Counted from the stretch's first letter, positions 1 through 5,700 are shown. The stretch is DNA of 6,198 nt from a bacterium (GCA_021812925.1 JAKAMK010000049.1:1-6198); one strand, 5' to 3'. Translations and numbers: made by a program. The notes: generated from the sequence alone by a model not told the origin.

Positions 1-547
1 GATCTCTACGCACCGCGTAGGTATACACCGCGTCTGATGAGTAGACGGTGATGGTGTCGCCCGCTTTCAATTTCTGAATACCATCAAAGGTCTTGTAGTG
101 CTCATTACGCACGATAGGCAGGTAGCTTGAGTGCCCGAAGATGACGACGTTGCCGTTCTCGCCGAGCATGGCGGAGGTCGGATACCGCACTGCACCGCTC
201 AAGAGGAGCTGGTCGAGCGTCTCGACGTCTGTCGTCGTCGGATTTGCGACCGGCGCTGTGAGGCTTATGGACGGGATGACTACCTCGACCGGCGCTTCGC
301 TGTGCGCAACCGGCGAGGCAGCCGTGACCGCGGCCGGAGCGATGCTCGGCGAGCGCGCGAGCGACACCGCCGGCGCTGCGTCCGCGCTCGGTGTTTTCGG
401 CGCATCCGGAAGCAAGTCGAACGCAGCAAGCACGTACACGCTCACGGTAAACGCGAGCAGCGTGAGCACGAGGAAGCTCCACTTCCTCCCATAGGCTTTC
501 TGCACGGCCCTCACGAGCCGCGCGGTCATGTGTACCAGCGCCTCCAT
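1..547 (-). CDS. Sortase-family transpeptidase, N-terminal part (runs off left edge)
   Basis: Sortases are membrane-anchored cysteine transpeptidases that join surface proteins to each other or to the envelope. The visible 182 codons have no stop and continue past base 1. Order: a short basic cytoplasmic N-terminus (residues 1-22), one membrane segment (about 23-43, WSFLVLTLLAFTVSVYVLAA), an Ala/Pro/Ser-rich linker (about 46-86), then the start of the sortase beta-barrel with VVIPSISLTAPV (89-100), LLLSGAVRYPTSAMLGENGN and VVIFGHSS (134-141). His139 in FGHSS is the expected catalytic histidine, followed by the usual KLKAGDTITV strand. The catalytic Cys and Arg lie outside the window, so activity and class cannot be decided; the pattern is closest to class D/E/F-like enzymes. 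ATG at 547 gives the longest frame. ATG at 529 (codon 7) is a real alternative, because GGAGG lies 11 nt before it. The gene is divergent from the CARDB-protein gene. Confidence 0.85.
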   Translation of the reverse strand, partial: MEALVHMTARLVRAVQKAYGRKWSFLVLTLLAFTVSVYVLAAFDLLPDAPKTPSADAAPAVSLARSPSIAPAAVTAASPVAHSEAPVEVVIPSISLTAPVANPTTTDVETLDQLLLSGAVRYPTSAMLGENGNVVIFGHSSYLPIVRNEHYKTFDGIQKLKAGDTITVYSSDAVYTYAVRRD

Positions 548-560
548 ATGTTCTTTCCAA

Positions 561-589
561 CAAATACACCCTATTGTCAACTTTGTCAA
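561..589 (-). promoter_or_regulatory. Promoter of the sortase gene
   Basis: Read on the minus strand, TTGACA (584-589) is followed by a 17-nt spacer and TATTTG (561-566), a sigma70-type arrangement with a perfect -35 and a weak -10. A second TTGACA (575-580) lies 9 nt downstream of the first and makes a tandem repeat. The start site would fall near 554. That leaves only about 7 nt before ATG 547, or about 25 nt including GGAGG (541-545) before ATG 529. Assignment is by consensus match only. Confidence 0.55.
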
Positions 590-590
590 G

Positions 591-602
591 GGCACCCGTG
601 CC
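591..602. promoter_or_regulatory. 12-bp dyad just upstream of the sortase -35
   Basis: GGCAC-CC-GTGCC is a perfect 5-bp dyad with a 2-bp centre. It lies directly upstream of the sortase -35 box (584-589) and between that box and the shared 18-bp element. It could be a repressor or activator site. No known operator is recognised, and a dyad this short can arise by chance. Confidence 0.25.
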
Positions 603-607
603 AAGGT

Positions 608-625
608 CGAATCTGCCGCAAATCG
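608..625 (-). promoter_or_regulatory. Shared 18-bp upstream element, copy facing the sortase gene
   Basis: On the minus strand this reads CGATTTGCGGCAGATTCG. It matches 17 of 18 bases of the copy at 715-732 on the plus strand. Both copies have the same orientation relative to the promoter they precede. Here 18 nt separate the element from the TTGACA at 584-589. It is likely a binding site for a common regulator; the regulator is unknown. Confidence 0.5.
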
Positions 626-649
626 ATGAAATGAGAGGCGCAGGAGCGA

Positions 650-689
650 AAAAATGAGAGCCGTATCGGGGCATACGGTGAGCGTTTTT
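650..689. other. Central hairpin of the divergent intergenic region
   Basis: CCGTAT (661-666) pairs with ATACGG (673-678) around a 6-nt loop. After a 4x4 internal loop, AAAAATG (650-656) pairs with CGTTTTT (683-689), including one T-G wobble. The A tract on one side and T tract on the other resemble a bidirectional intrinsic terminator. However, the T tract starts 6 nt after the GC stem, and the hairpin lies upstream of both outward promoters, so neither would transcribe it. Its role is uncertain: terminator remnant, insulator or protein-binding structure. Confidence 0.3.
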
Positions 690-714
690 GAGCGACGTGC
701 AACGAAGCAGTTCG

Positions 715-732
715 CGATTTTCGGCAGATTCG
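715..732 (+). promoter_or_regulatory. Shared 18-bp upstream element, copy facing the CARDB gene
   Basis: This copy reads CGATTTTCGGCAGATTCG and is the inverted partner of 608-625 with a single mismatch. It ends 7 nt before the -35 box TTGACA at 740-745. The distance differs from that at the sortase promoter by 11 nt, about one helical turn, so a bound protein would sit on the same face at both promoters. Function is inferred from position and conservation only. Confidence 0.5.
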
Positions 733-739
733 CGGGGGC

Positions 740-767
740 TTGACACGTCAACACATCGTGGTAAACT
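740..767 (+). promoter_or_regulatory. Promoter of the CARDB-protein gene
   Basis: TTGACA (740-745), a 16-nt spacer and TAAACT (762-767) form a sigma70-type promoter. The -35 box is part of a 5-bp dyad, TTGAC-AC-GTCAA (740-751), which could serve as an operator. Transcription would start near 774-776, only 3-5 nt before the ATG at 779. The mRNA would then be leaderless or almost so. Confidence 0.6.
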
Positions 768-778
768 GCCCTCATCCT

Positions 779-1540
779 ATGGAACAGATTCAAGAGCACA
801 CCGGAAACCGCCAGGCAGCCGTACACGGCCTCGCCGTGGTCGGTTTTATCGCACTCGTCGTGTTCGGCATGTGGCTCGCCGTCTATTCGGCCCGCTTCGT
901 GCCGACCGCGGTAAGCCGTCTCGGCGCCGCGGCCGTGTATGTCGGTTCGGTCTTCGCACCGGCTCCGAAGCCGGCGCTCTCCGTCGTGCCGAACGCGACG
1001 ACCACCCTTCCCTTCGCGAGCTCGACTCCGGCAACGTCTACGCCGGCTGCGACGCCCAAGACGCCTACGAAGCCGGTCGCGCCTTCATACCCGACGCCCA
1101 AGGCCGGCCAGGAGACTTCGACGACCACGCAGATTTCCGGCACGCATGGAGGCGCCGCTCTCTACGGCCTCGCCGACCTCGCGGTCGTAATCGACCAGAA
1201 GGGGTATCTCGCAACCACGTCTGCGCAGTCCTTCGTCGCGAGCTCGACGGTCCCGAGCGGCTCTCGTCCGGCCATCGTCTTCACGGTGAAGAACATCGGC
1301 ACGAACGTATCAGGCTCGTGGAACTTCACGGCGACTATCCCGACGGCGACGTCCTATGTCTACACGGCTCCGGCCCAGCAGTCGCTCCGCCCTGGCGAGA
1401 GCATCCAGTTCACGCTCGGCTTCGACCAGGCGAACAAGGGCTCGGGCAAGGTGATTTCCATCCACATAAACCCGAACGGTAGCGACAGCAATAGTGCGAA
1501 CAACAACGCATCGACGACGCTCACCATCCTGGGCTCGTAA
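779..1540 (+). CDS. Membrane-anchored CARDB-domain surface protein
   Basis: A 253-residue protein of unknown specific role, probably displayed outside the cell. A short hydrophilic N-terminus is followed by one membrane segment (about 16-38, AVVGFIALVVFGMWLAVYSA), which acts as an uncleaved anchor or signal. Next comes a Thr/Pro/Ala/Ser-rich linker (about 62-120), then a C-terminal beta domain (about 131-250). That domain has the CARDB pattern: LADLAVVID at its start, then IVFTVKNIGTNVSGSW, LRPGESIQFTLGF and ISIHINP, ending in a polar Asn/Ser run. CARDB (cell adhesion related domain in bacteria) is an Ig-like fold. There is no C-terminal LPXTG signal or second membrane segment, so it is not an obvious substrate of the neighbouring sortase. 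The frame is also open from TTG 740, but that codon is the -35 box, so ATG 779 is preferred. No Shine-Dalgarno sequence precedes it. The gene is divergent from the sortase and convergent with gyrB. Confidence 0.8.
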   Translation: MEQIQEHTGNRQAAVHGLAVVGFIALVVFGMWLAVYSARFVPTAVSRLGAAAVYVGSVFAPAPKPALSVVPNATTTLPFASSTPATSTPAATPKTPTKPVAPSYPTPKAGQETSTTTQISGTHGGAALYGLADLAVVIDQKGYLATTSAQSFVASSTVPSGSRPAIVFTVKNIGTNVSGSWNFTATIPTATSYVYTAPAQQSLRPGESIQFTLGFDQANKGSGKVISIHINPNGSDSNSANNNASTTLTILGS

Positions 1541-1544
1541 CGCC

Positions 1545-1647
1545 CATACGAAAACGGCCCGCGGCACCACAAGAGTACTTCAGAAAACATAGTCGCTAGG
1601 ACGCTCCTTGTTTTCTTGGTCGCTACGCCGCGGGCCGTTTTCGTATG
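1545..1647. terminator. Perfect 21-bp inverted repeat with 61-nt loop; probable bidirectional terminator
   Basis: Left arm 1545-1565 and right arm 1627-1647 are exact reverse complements. Each holds a GC-rich core (CGGCCCGCGGC / GCCGCGGGCCG) with AAAA outside the left core and TTTT outside the right, so each strand gives a stem followed by a U tract. The element starts 4 nt after the CARDB-protein stop and ends 5 nt before the gyrB stop, as expected for a terminator shared by two convergent genes. The 61-nt loop is far longer than usual. It can fold further: ACCA (1566-1569) with TGGT (1617-1620), and AGAAAACA (1582-1589) with TGTTTTCT (1609-1616). A small structured RNA or a small insertion in the loop are alternatives. 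Confidence 0.65.
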
Positions 1648-1652
1648 CCCTG

Positions 1653-3755
1653 TTACACATCCAGGGTCGCAGCCTTGGCGTTTGATTGGATGAAGCTCTT
1701 GCGGCTCGCCACGTCGGTGCCCATGAGGATGTCGAAGATGCGGTCAGCCGCCTCGGCGTCCTCCACGGTGACGCGCTTCAGCACGCGATTGGCAGGGTCC
1801 ATGGTCGTCTCCCAGAGCTCGCTCGCGTTCATTTCGCCCAAGCCCTTGTAGCGCTGCACGTTCACCTTGCCCGACTTCTTCTTCGCGCTCGCCTCCTCCG
1901 TTTCCGTCTCCGATTCCTCGGTCACTGCGTCGTCGCCCTCGCCCACTTCGACGACCTCTTCCGCTGCCGCACCCATCTCTTTCAGTATCTTGTCCTTCTC
2001 CGGGTCCGTGTAGGCGTAGTGCACCTCCTTGCCGCGAGAGATCTTATACAGAGGCGGCTGCGCGATATAGACGTACCCTCCGTCGATGATGGCGCGGAAG
2101 TGGCGGTAGAAGAGCGTGAGGATGAGCGTGCGGATGTGCGCGCCGTCCACGTCGGCATCGGTCGCGATGATGAGCTTGTGGTACCGGAGCTTCGAGAGGT
2201 CGAAGACGTCGCCGATAGCGGTGCCGAGCGCGACGACGAGATTCTTCACCTGTTCGCTTGCGAGCATCTTGTCGAGGCGCGCGCGCTCGACGTTCAGTAT
2301 CTTGCCGCGCAAAGGAAGGATTGCCTGCGTGCGGCGGTCGCGGCCGGTCTTCGCGGTGCCTCCTGCCGAGTCTCCCTCTACGATGAAAAGCTCGCTCTCC
2401 TCGGCCGACTTCGTCTGGCAGTCTGCGAGCTTGCCCGGGAGCGTCATGCCCTCGAGTGCTCCCTTGCGAAGCACCGAATCCTTCGCCGCCTTCGCCGCCT
2501 TGCGCGCCTTCAAGGCGAGCAAGACCTTGTTCACGATGGCCTTCGCGTCGTCCGGATTCTCCTCAAGGAAGGTCGCGAATGCGTCGCCGAACACGCTCGC
2601 GGTAGCGCCCTGCGCTTCCATGCTTCCGAGCTTCGCCTTCGTCTGACCTTCGAACTGGATTTCCGGGAGCTTTACCGAGACGACCGCCGTGATGCCTTCG
2701 AGCACGTCGTCGCCGGTGAAGTTCTCGTCCTTCTCCTTGATGAGCCCCGCGTTCCTCCCATAGGTATTCAGGGTGCGCGTGAGCGCGGTCTTGAAGCCGG
2801 TCACGTGCGTGCCGTGCTCGGGGTTGTAGATGTTGTTCGCGAACGCGATGAGCCGCGGCGCGATGTCGTCCACGTACTGGAGCGCCACTTCTACCGCAAC
2901 GCCGTCCTGCTCCTTGTCGACGTAGAAGATGTTCTTGTGGACGGGCACCTGGTGCCGATTGTAGAACGCGACCAGAGAGCGCAAGCCGCCTTCGAAGAAG
3001 AAGGTCATGCTCGGCACATCGAGCTTCGCTTCGCGCAGGTAGAAGACCGATTCGTCGTCGACCTTGCCTGCTTCCCGCGCATCGATGACCGTGATGCGCA
3101 CGTCCTTCACGAGGTATGCCTGCTGGCGCAGGTGGTTCACCACCTTGTCCCAGTTCCACTCGATGCCGCCCGTAAAGATAGACTCGTCCGGACGGAAGGA
3201 TACGATGGAACCCTGGAGCTTCGTCTTCCCCACCTGCTTCACTTTCGCCTTCGGCTTACCGATCTGGTACTCCTGCTTATGGATGCCGTCGTCCTTATGC
3301 ACGAGCACTTTCATGTCGGTCGAGAGCGCGTTCACCACCGAGGCGCCGACGCCGTGGAGACCGCCTGAGACCTTGTAGCCGGAACCTTCGCCGCCGAACT
3401 TGCCGCCCGCGTGGAGCGTGGTCATGATGGTCTCCAAGGCCGAGACCTTCGTCTTCGGATGGATGCCGACCGGGATGCCGCGGCCGTTGTCGACGACGCG
3501 CACAGAGCCGTCCGGCAGAAGCGCCACCTCGATGTCGTCAGCGAAGCCGCCCATGGCCTCGTCGCGCGAGTTATCGAAGATTTCCCAGATGAGGTGATGG
3601 AGACCCTCGGGGCCCGTGGTCCCGATGTACATGCCCGGGCGCTTCCTGACCGGCTCAAGCCCTTCGAGCACCTGGATGCTCGAAGCGTCGTATGCGTGGC
3701 CTGCGGCGCCTTTGGCGCCGCGCTTTTCCTCCTCTTTTTCTGCCTTTTTAGCCAT
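1653..3755 (-). CDS. gyrB: DNA gyrase subunit B
   Basis: GyrB is the ATPase/TOPRIM subunit of DNA gyrase, the GyrA2GyrB2 type IIA topoisomerase that introduces negative supercoils. The 700 residues run in family order. The GHKL ATPase domain has EIFDNSRDEA (Glu58 the likely general base, Asn62 for Mg-ATP), VVDNGRGIP (Asp89) and the lid GGLHGVGASVVNALS (131-145). The transducer has QTKAKLG with the switch lysine (371-377). TOPRIM has EGDSAGG (460-466) and TDADVDGAH (Asp533, Asp535, Asp537). The C-terminal part has QRYKGLGEMN (634-643) and LWETTMDP. ParE is the main alternative; the overall match and the absence of a second copy here favour GyrB, but no partner gyrA is visible to settle it. Two oddities: a Lys/Glu-rich N-terminal extension (1-20) and an acidic insert (about 595-628). 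ATG 3755 is the only sensible start; the next Met is residue 42. No strong Shine-Dalgarno sequence is seen. Confidence 0.93.
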   Translation of the reverse strand: MAKKAEKEEEKRGAKGAAGHAYDASSIQVLEGLEPVRKRPGMYIGTTGPEGLHHLIWEIFDNSRDEAMGGFADDIEVALLPDGSVRVVDNGRGIPVGIHPKTKVSALETIMTTLHAGGKFGGEGSGYKVSGGLHGVGASVVNALSTDMKVLVHKDDGIHKQEYQIGKPKAKVKQVGKTKLQGSIVSFRPDESIFTGGIEWNWDKVVNHLRQQAYLVKDVRITVIDAREAGKVDDESVFYLREAKLDVPSMTFFFEGGLRSLVAFYNRHQVPVHKNIFYVDKEQDGVAVEVALQYVDDIAPRLIAFANNIYNPEHGTHVTGFKTALTRTLNTYGRNAGLIKEKDENFTGDDVLEGITAVVSVKLPEIQFEGQTKAKLGSMEAQGATASVFGDAFATFLEENPDDAKAIVNKVLLALKARKAAKAAKDSVLRKGALEGMTLPGKLADCQTKSAEESELFIVEGDSAGGTAKTGRDRRTQAILPLRGKILNVERARLDKMLASEQVKNLVVALGTAIGDVFDLSKLRYHKLIIATDADVDGAHIRTLILTLFYRHFRAIIDGGYVYIAQPPLYKISRGKEVHYAYTDPEKDKILKEMGAAAEEVVEVGEGDDAVTEESETETEEASAKKKSGKVNVQRYKGLGEMNASELWETTMDPANRVLKRVTVEDAEAADRIFDILMGTDVASRKSFIQSNAKAATLDV

Positions 3756-3781
3756 AAAATAGCCGCTTTTCGGTTACCTCA

Positions 3782-3790
3782 AGTATACCA
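3782..3790 (-). promoter_or_regulatory. Extended -10 promoter of gyrB
   Basis: On the minus strand TGG-TATACT gives a strong -10 box (3782-3787) with an extended TGn motif (3788-3790). No good -35 is found at the expected distance (GCGTAA at 3805-3810), which fits an extended -10 promoter. The start site would be near 3775, giving a leader of about 20 nt. GAGG (3777-3780) lies about 21 nt before the ATG, too far to be a normal ribosome binding site. Confidence 0.5.
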
Positions 3791-3831
3791 CGAACGGCCC
3801 TCTTTTACGCGCGTTTCCGAGAAATCTCAAT

Positions 3832-3860
3832 GCCCGGGACGGGCGTCTGGCCAGACGGCC
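3832..3860. other. Overlapping palindromes between pheT and gyrB
   Basis: CGTCTGGCCAGACG (3844-3857) is a perfect 14-bp palindrome; with one mismatch it extends to 3841-3860. A second stem, GCCCG-GGA-CGGGC (3832-3844), shares bases 3841-3844 with it, so the two hairpins exclude each other. In the pheT transcript the larger stem forms first, and the smaller one is followed by ATTGAGATTT, a weak U-rich stretch. Candidates are a weak pheT terminator or a dyad operator upstream of the gyrB promoter. Confidence 0.35.
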
Positions 3861-3891
3861 TTCTTCTGTATCGAGACCGTGACGTACGTCG

Positions 3892-5700
3892 CTATCGGAT
3901 CTCGTAGCCCGCGGCGCGAAGCGCCGCGTATATCTTTTCCATGACTGCATTCACTTCCTCGTCGGTGAGGGTCTTCTCGAAAGACTGGAACACGAGGCGC
4001 AGTGCGAGCGACGTGCGGCCGTCCTTCTCGAACGTGTCGACGTGGTCAAGCCGTACCAAGAGTTCGCCCGCGTGTAAGCGGATGAGCGTCTCCATGTGCG
4101 AGACGTCCGCGCCTGGGGGTACCCACGCCGCGATGTCACGCAGGACGAACGGGTACGCCGAGTACGGCTCGAAGTTCCCGAGCTCGTATCGCTTCGGCAC
4201 GTAGTCTGCGCCGTACTCTTCGAGCTTCGCCACCGAGAGATTGTCTACCGTCGGGAAATCCTTCCCCCACGCTTCCGGTGCCTCGGTCATGCGGAGCTCC
4301 ACGTGCTCGCCGTCTTTCGTGAACACCGTACCGACCTCGAAAAGCTTCGGCTTCTCCGAGGGCGAGAGCACGAGCGGCGCATAGTGCTTCGCGAGCGTGA
4401 GTGCTTCTTCGAGATTCTTCTCGAGGCTCTTGCGGAGCGCAGGCTTGCGCTTATCCAAGGGATTGGCAAGTTCGCGGTCGCCTTTCTTGGCAAACGACTG
4501 AGTCGAGACCTCGATAAAACCTTGCTCCACGAGCTGGTCCTTCATACGCTCCTGCCCGCGGAAACGCGCTTGGTCTACTGCCCCGGCGCGCGCAGGCAAT
4601 TCAGTCGAAGGGATGCGGTCATAGCCCGAGGTTCGGCCGACCTCTTCAATCAGGTCTTCAGGTATCACGAGGTCGGTGCGCGGGAATGGCGGCGTGACGG
4701 TCCACGCCTCGCCATCGGCCGTAAACGGAAGCGAGAGACGCTTCCATGCGCTCTCGACGTCGTCTTTCGTGAACGAAGAACCGAGCAGGCCGTTTATCGC
4801 AGCGAGCGTGACTCGGACCGACCCGGTCCTCGCCGGAGTCGGGTAGAGGTCGTGCACGCCTTCGGTCTTCCCGCCAGCAACTTCCTCGATGAGCGCGAGG
4901 AGCTCCTTCATCCCGTATGCGGCTAGTTCAGGCGACGGACGATTCTGGTACCGCAAAGACGCATCCGTAAAAAGCTTCAGCTTCTGGCTCGCGCGGCGAA
5001 TCAAGGTGCCGTCATAGATGCCCGCTGAAAGGAAAAGGTCGGTCGTCGAAGCCGTGACTCCGGAGTCGAGCCCGCCTTTGATGCCCGCGATGTCGAGCAA
5101 GCGGCCGCTCACGGCATCGGTGAACACGAACATGTCCGCCGTAAGCGTGTACGTCTCTCCGGTAAGCACCGTTATCTGCTCGCCCTCACGCGCGCGCCGG
5201 ATGCTCACACGGTACGTGCCATCTTCCGGCGTGAGCTTCGCGAGGTCGAATGCGCCCGCAGGCTGACCGATGTCGAGCGTCACATAGTTCAGGATGTCGA
5301 CGACGTTATTTATGGAGCGCTGCCCGACTGACTCGAGCGCTTCCTTAAGCCACGCCGGGCTCTCCGCGACGTTCACGCCGCGCACGATGGCGCCCACGTG
5401 GCGCAGCACGTACGCGGGGTCTCCCTCGACGGTAAGGTCCCCCGCGGCCCGAAACGATGGCGCAGGAGCACTGAGCGGGTCGCCCTTGAGCGGCTTCTCG
5501 AGCGCAGCTGAAAGTTCGTACGCGACGCCGCGATGGCTGAGCGCATAGCCGGCGCGGTCCGGCAACACCTTGAGGTCTATGAGGTCGCCCTCCTCTTCTT
5601 CCACCTCGAACGAGTGGAAGGTGAACGCGTCGGAGAGCGCCTGCCCTTCCGGCAGCAGCTCATCAAAATACTTTTGTAGCCAAGCGCGAGAGACTTTCAT
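3892..5700 (-). CDS. pheT: Phenylalanyl-tRNA synthetase beta subunit, short form
   Basis: PheT forms the (alpha-beta)2 enzyme with PheS that attaches phenylalanine to tRNA-Phe in the cytoplasm. At 602 residues it is far below the usual bacterial length of about 800. The N-terminal B1 segment (MKVSRAWLQKYFDELL to FEVEEEEGD, 1-39) passes directly to LPDRAGYALSHRGVAYELSAAL (46-67), so the EMAP/OB tRNA-binding domain is missing. Next come B3/B4 (about 97-275, with RSINNVVDILNYV and GQPAGAFD), B5 (about 293-365, ending in EVGRTSGYDRIPS), the inactive synthetase-like core (about 376-505, ANPLDKRKPALRKSL and FEVGTVF) and the C-terminal FDX-ACB domain (about 512-602, with LTDEEVNAVMEKI). The editing-site residues look altered: GQPxHAFD is GQPAGAFD, and LExA is LSAG. 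ATG 5700 overlaps the pheS stop as ATGA, indicating translational coupling. Confidence 0.93.
   Translation of the reverse strand: MKVSRAWLQKYFDELLPEGQALSDAFTFHSFEVEEEEGDLIDLKVLPDRAGYALSHRGVAYELSAALEKPLKGDPLSAPAPSFRAAGDLTVEGDPAYVLRHVGAIVRGVNVAESPAWLKEALESVGQRSINNVVDILNYVTLDIGQPAGAFDLAKLTPEDGTYRVSIRRAREGEQITVLTGETYTLTADMFVFTDAVSGRLLDIAGIKGGLDSGVTASTTDLFLSAGIYDGTLIRRASQKLKLFTDASLRYQNRPSPELAAYGMKELLALIEEVAGGKTEGVHDLYPTPARTGSVRVTLAAINGLLGSSFTKDDVESAWKRLSLPFTADGEAWTVTPPFPRTDLVIPEDLIEEVGRTSGYDRIPSTELPARAGAVDQARFRGQERMKDQLVEQGFIEVSTQSFAKKGDRELANPLDKRKPALRKSLEKNLEEALTLAKHYAPLVLSPSEKPKLFEVGTVFTKDGEHVELRMTEAPEAWGKDFPTVDNLSVAKLEEYGADYVPKRYELGNFEPYSAYPFVLRDIAAWVPPGADVSHMETLIRLHAGELLVRLDHVDTFEKDGRTSLALRLVFQSFEKTLTDEEVNAVMEKIYAALRAAGYEIR

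Larger units (their letters stand above)
3756..3891. other. pheT-gyrB intergenic region
   Basis: These 136 bp contain no gene. They hold the gyrB promoter (3782-3790), two overlapping hairpin-forming sequences (3832-3860) and a 10-bp palindrome, GACGTACGTC (3881-3890), immediately after the pheT stop. The spacing and promoter suggest that gyrB can be transcribed independently of pheST. No convincing U-tract terminator follows pheT, so some read-through from pheST into gyrB is possible. Confidence 0.5.

Noticed and set aside
105..746. 213-codon minus-strand and 167-codon plus-strand open frames over the sortase and its promoter region
   Set aside because: They run through the promoter and repeat sequences and are out of frame with the sortase, whose frame shows clear family motifs. 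It has no stop in the window because it continues past the left edge.
740..778. TTG start giving the CARDB protein 13 extra N-terminal residues
   Set aside because: The TTG is the -35 box of the gene's own promoter, so this segment would not be in the mRNA.
1007..1021. LPFAS in the CARDB protein as a possible LPXTG-like sorting motif
   Set aside because: It is internal (residues 77-81), in the linker just after the N-terminal anchor, and is not followed by a membrane segment and basic tail.
1310..1590. Two minus-strand open frames entering the 61-nt loop of the inverted repeat
   Set aside because: They are shadows of the CARDB gene, have no promoter or ribosome binding site, and cross a probable terminator.
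1686..3368. 560-codon open frame on the plus strand, opposite gyrB
   Set aside because: It lies wholly antisense to gyrB, is rich in Arg/His/Leu/Val as expected for a complementary-strand shadow of a GC-rich gene, and shows no family motifs.
3411..3944. Plus-strand open frame crossing the pheT-gyrB gap
   Set aside because: Most of it is antisense to gyrB and the rest runs through the gyrB promoter and palindromes; there is no start signal or recognisable domain.
4096..4926. 276-codon open frame on the plus strand, opposite pheT
   Set aside because: Antisense shadow of pheT with Arg-rich low-information sequence and no recognisable domain.
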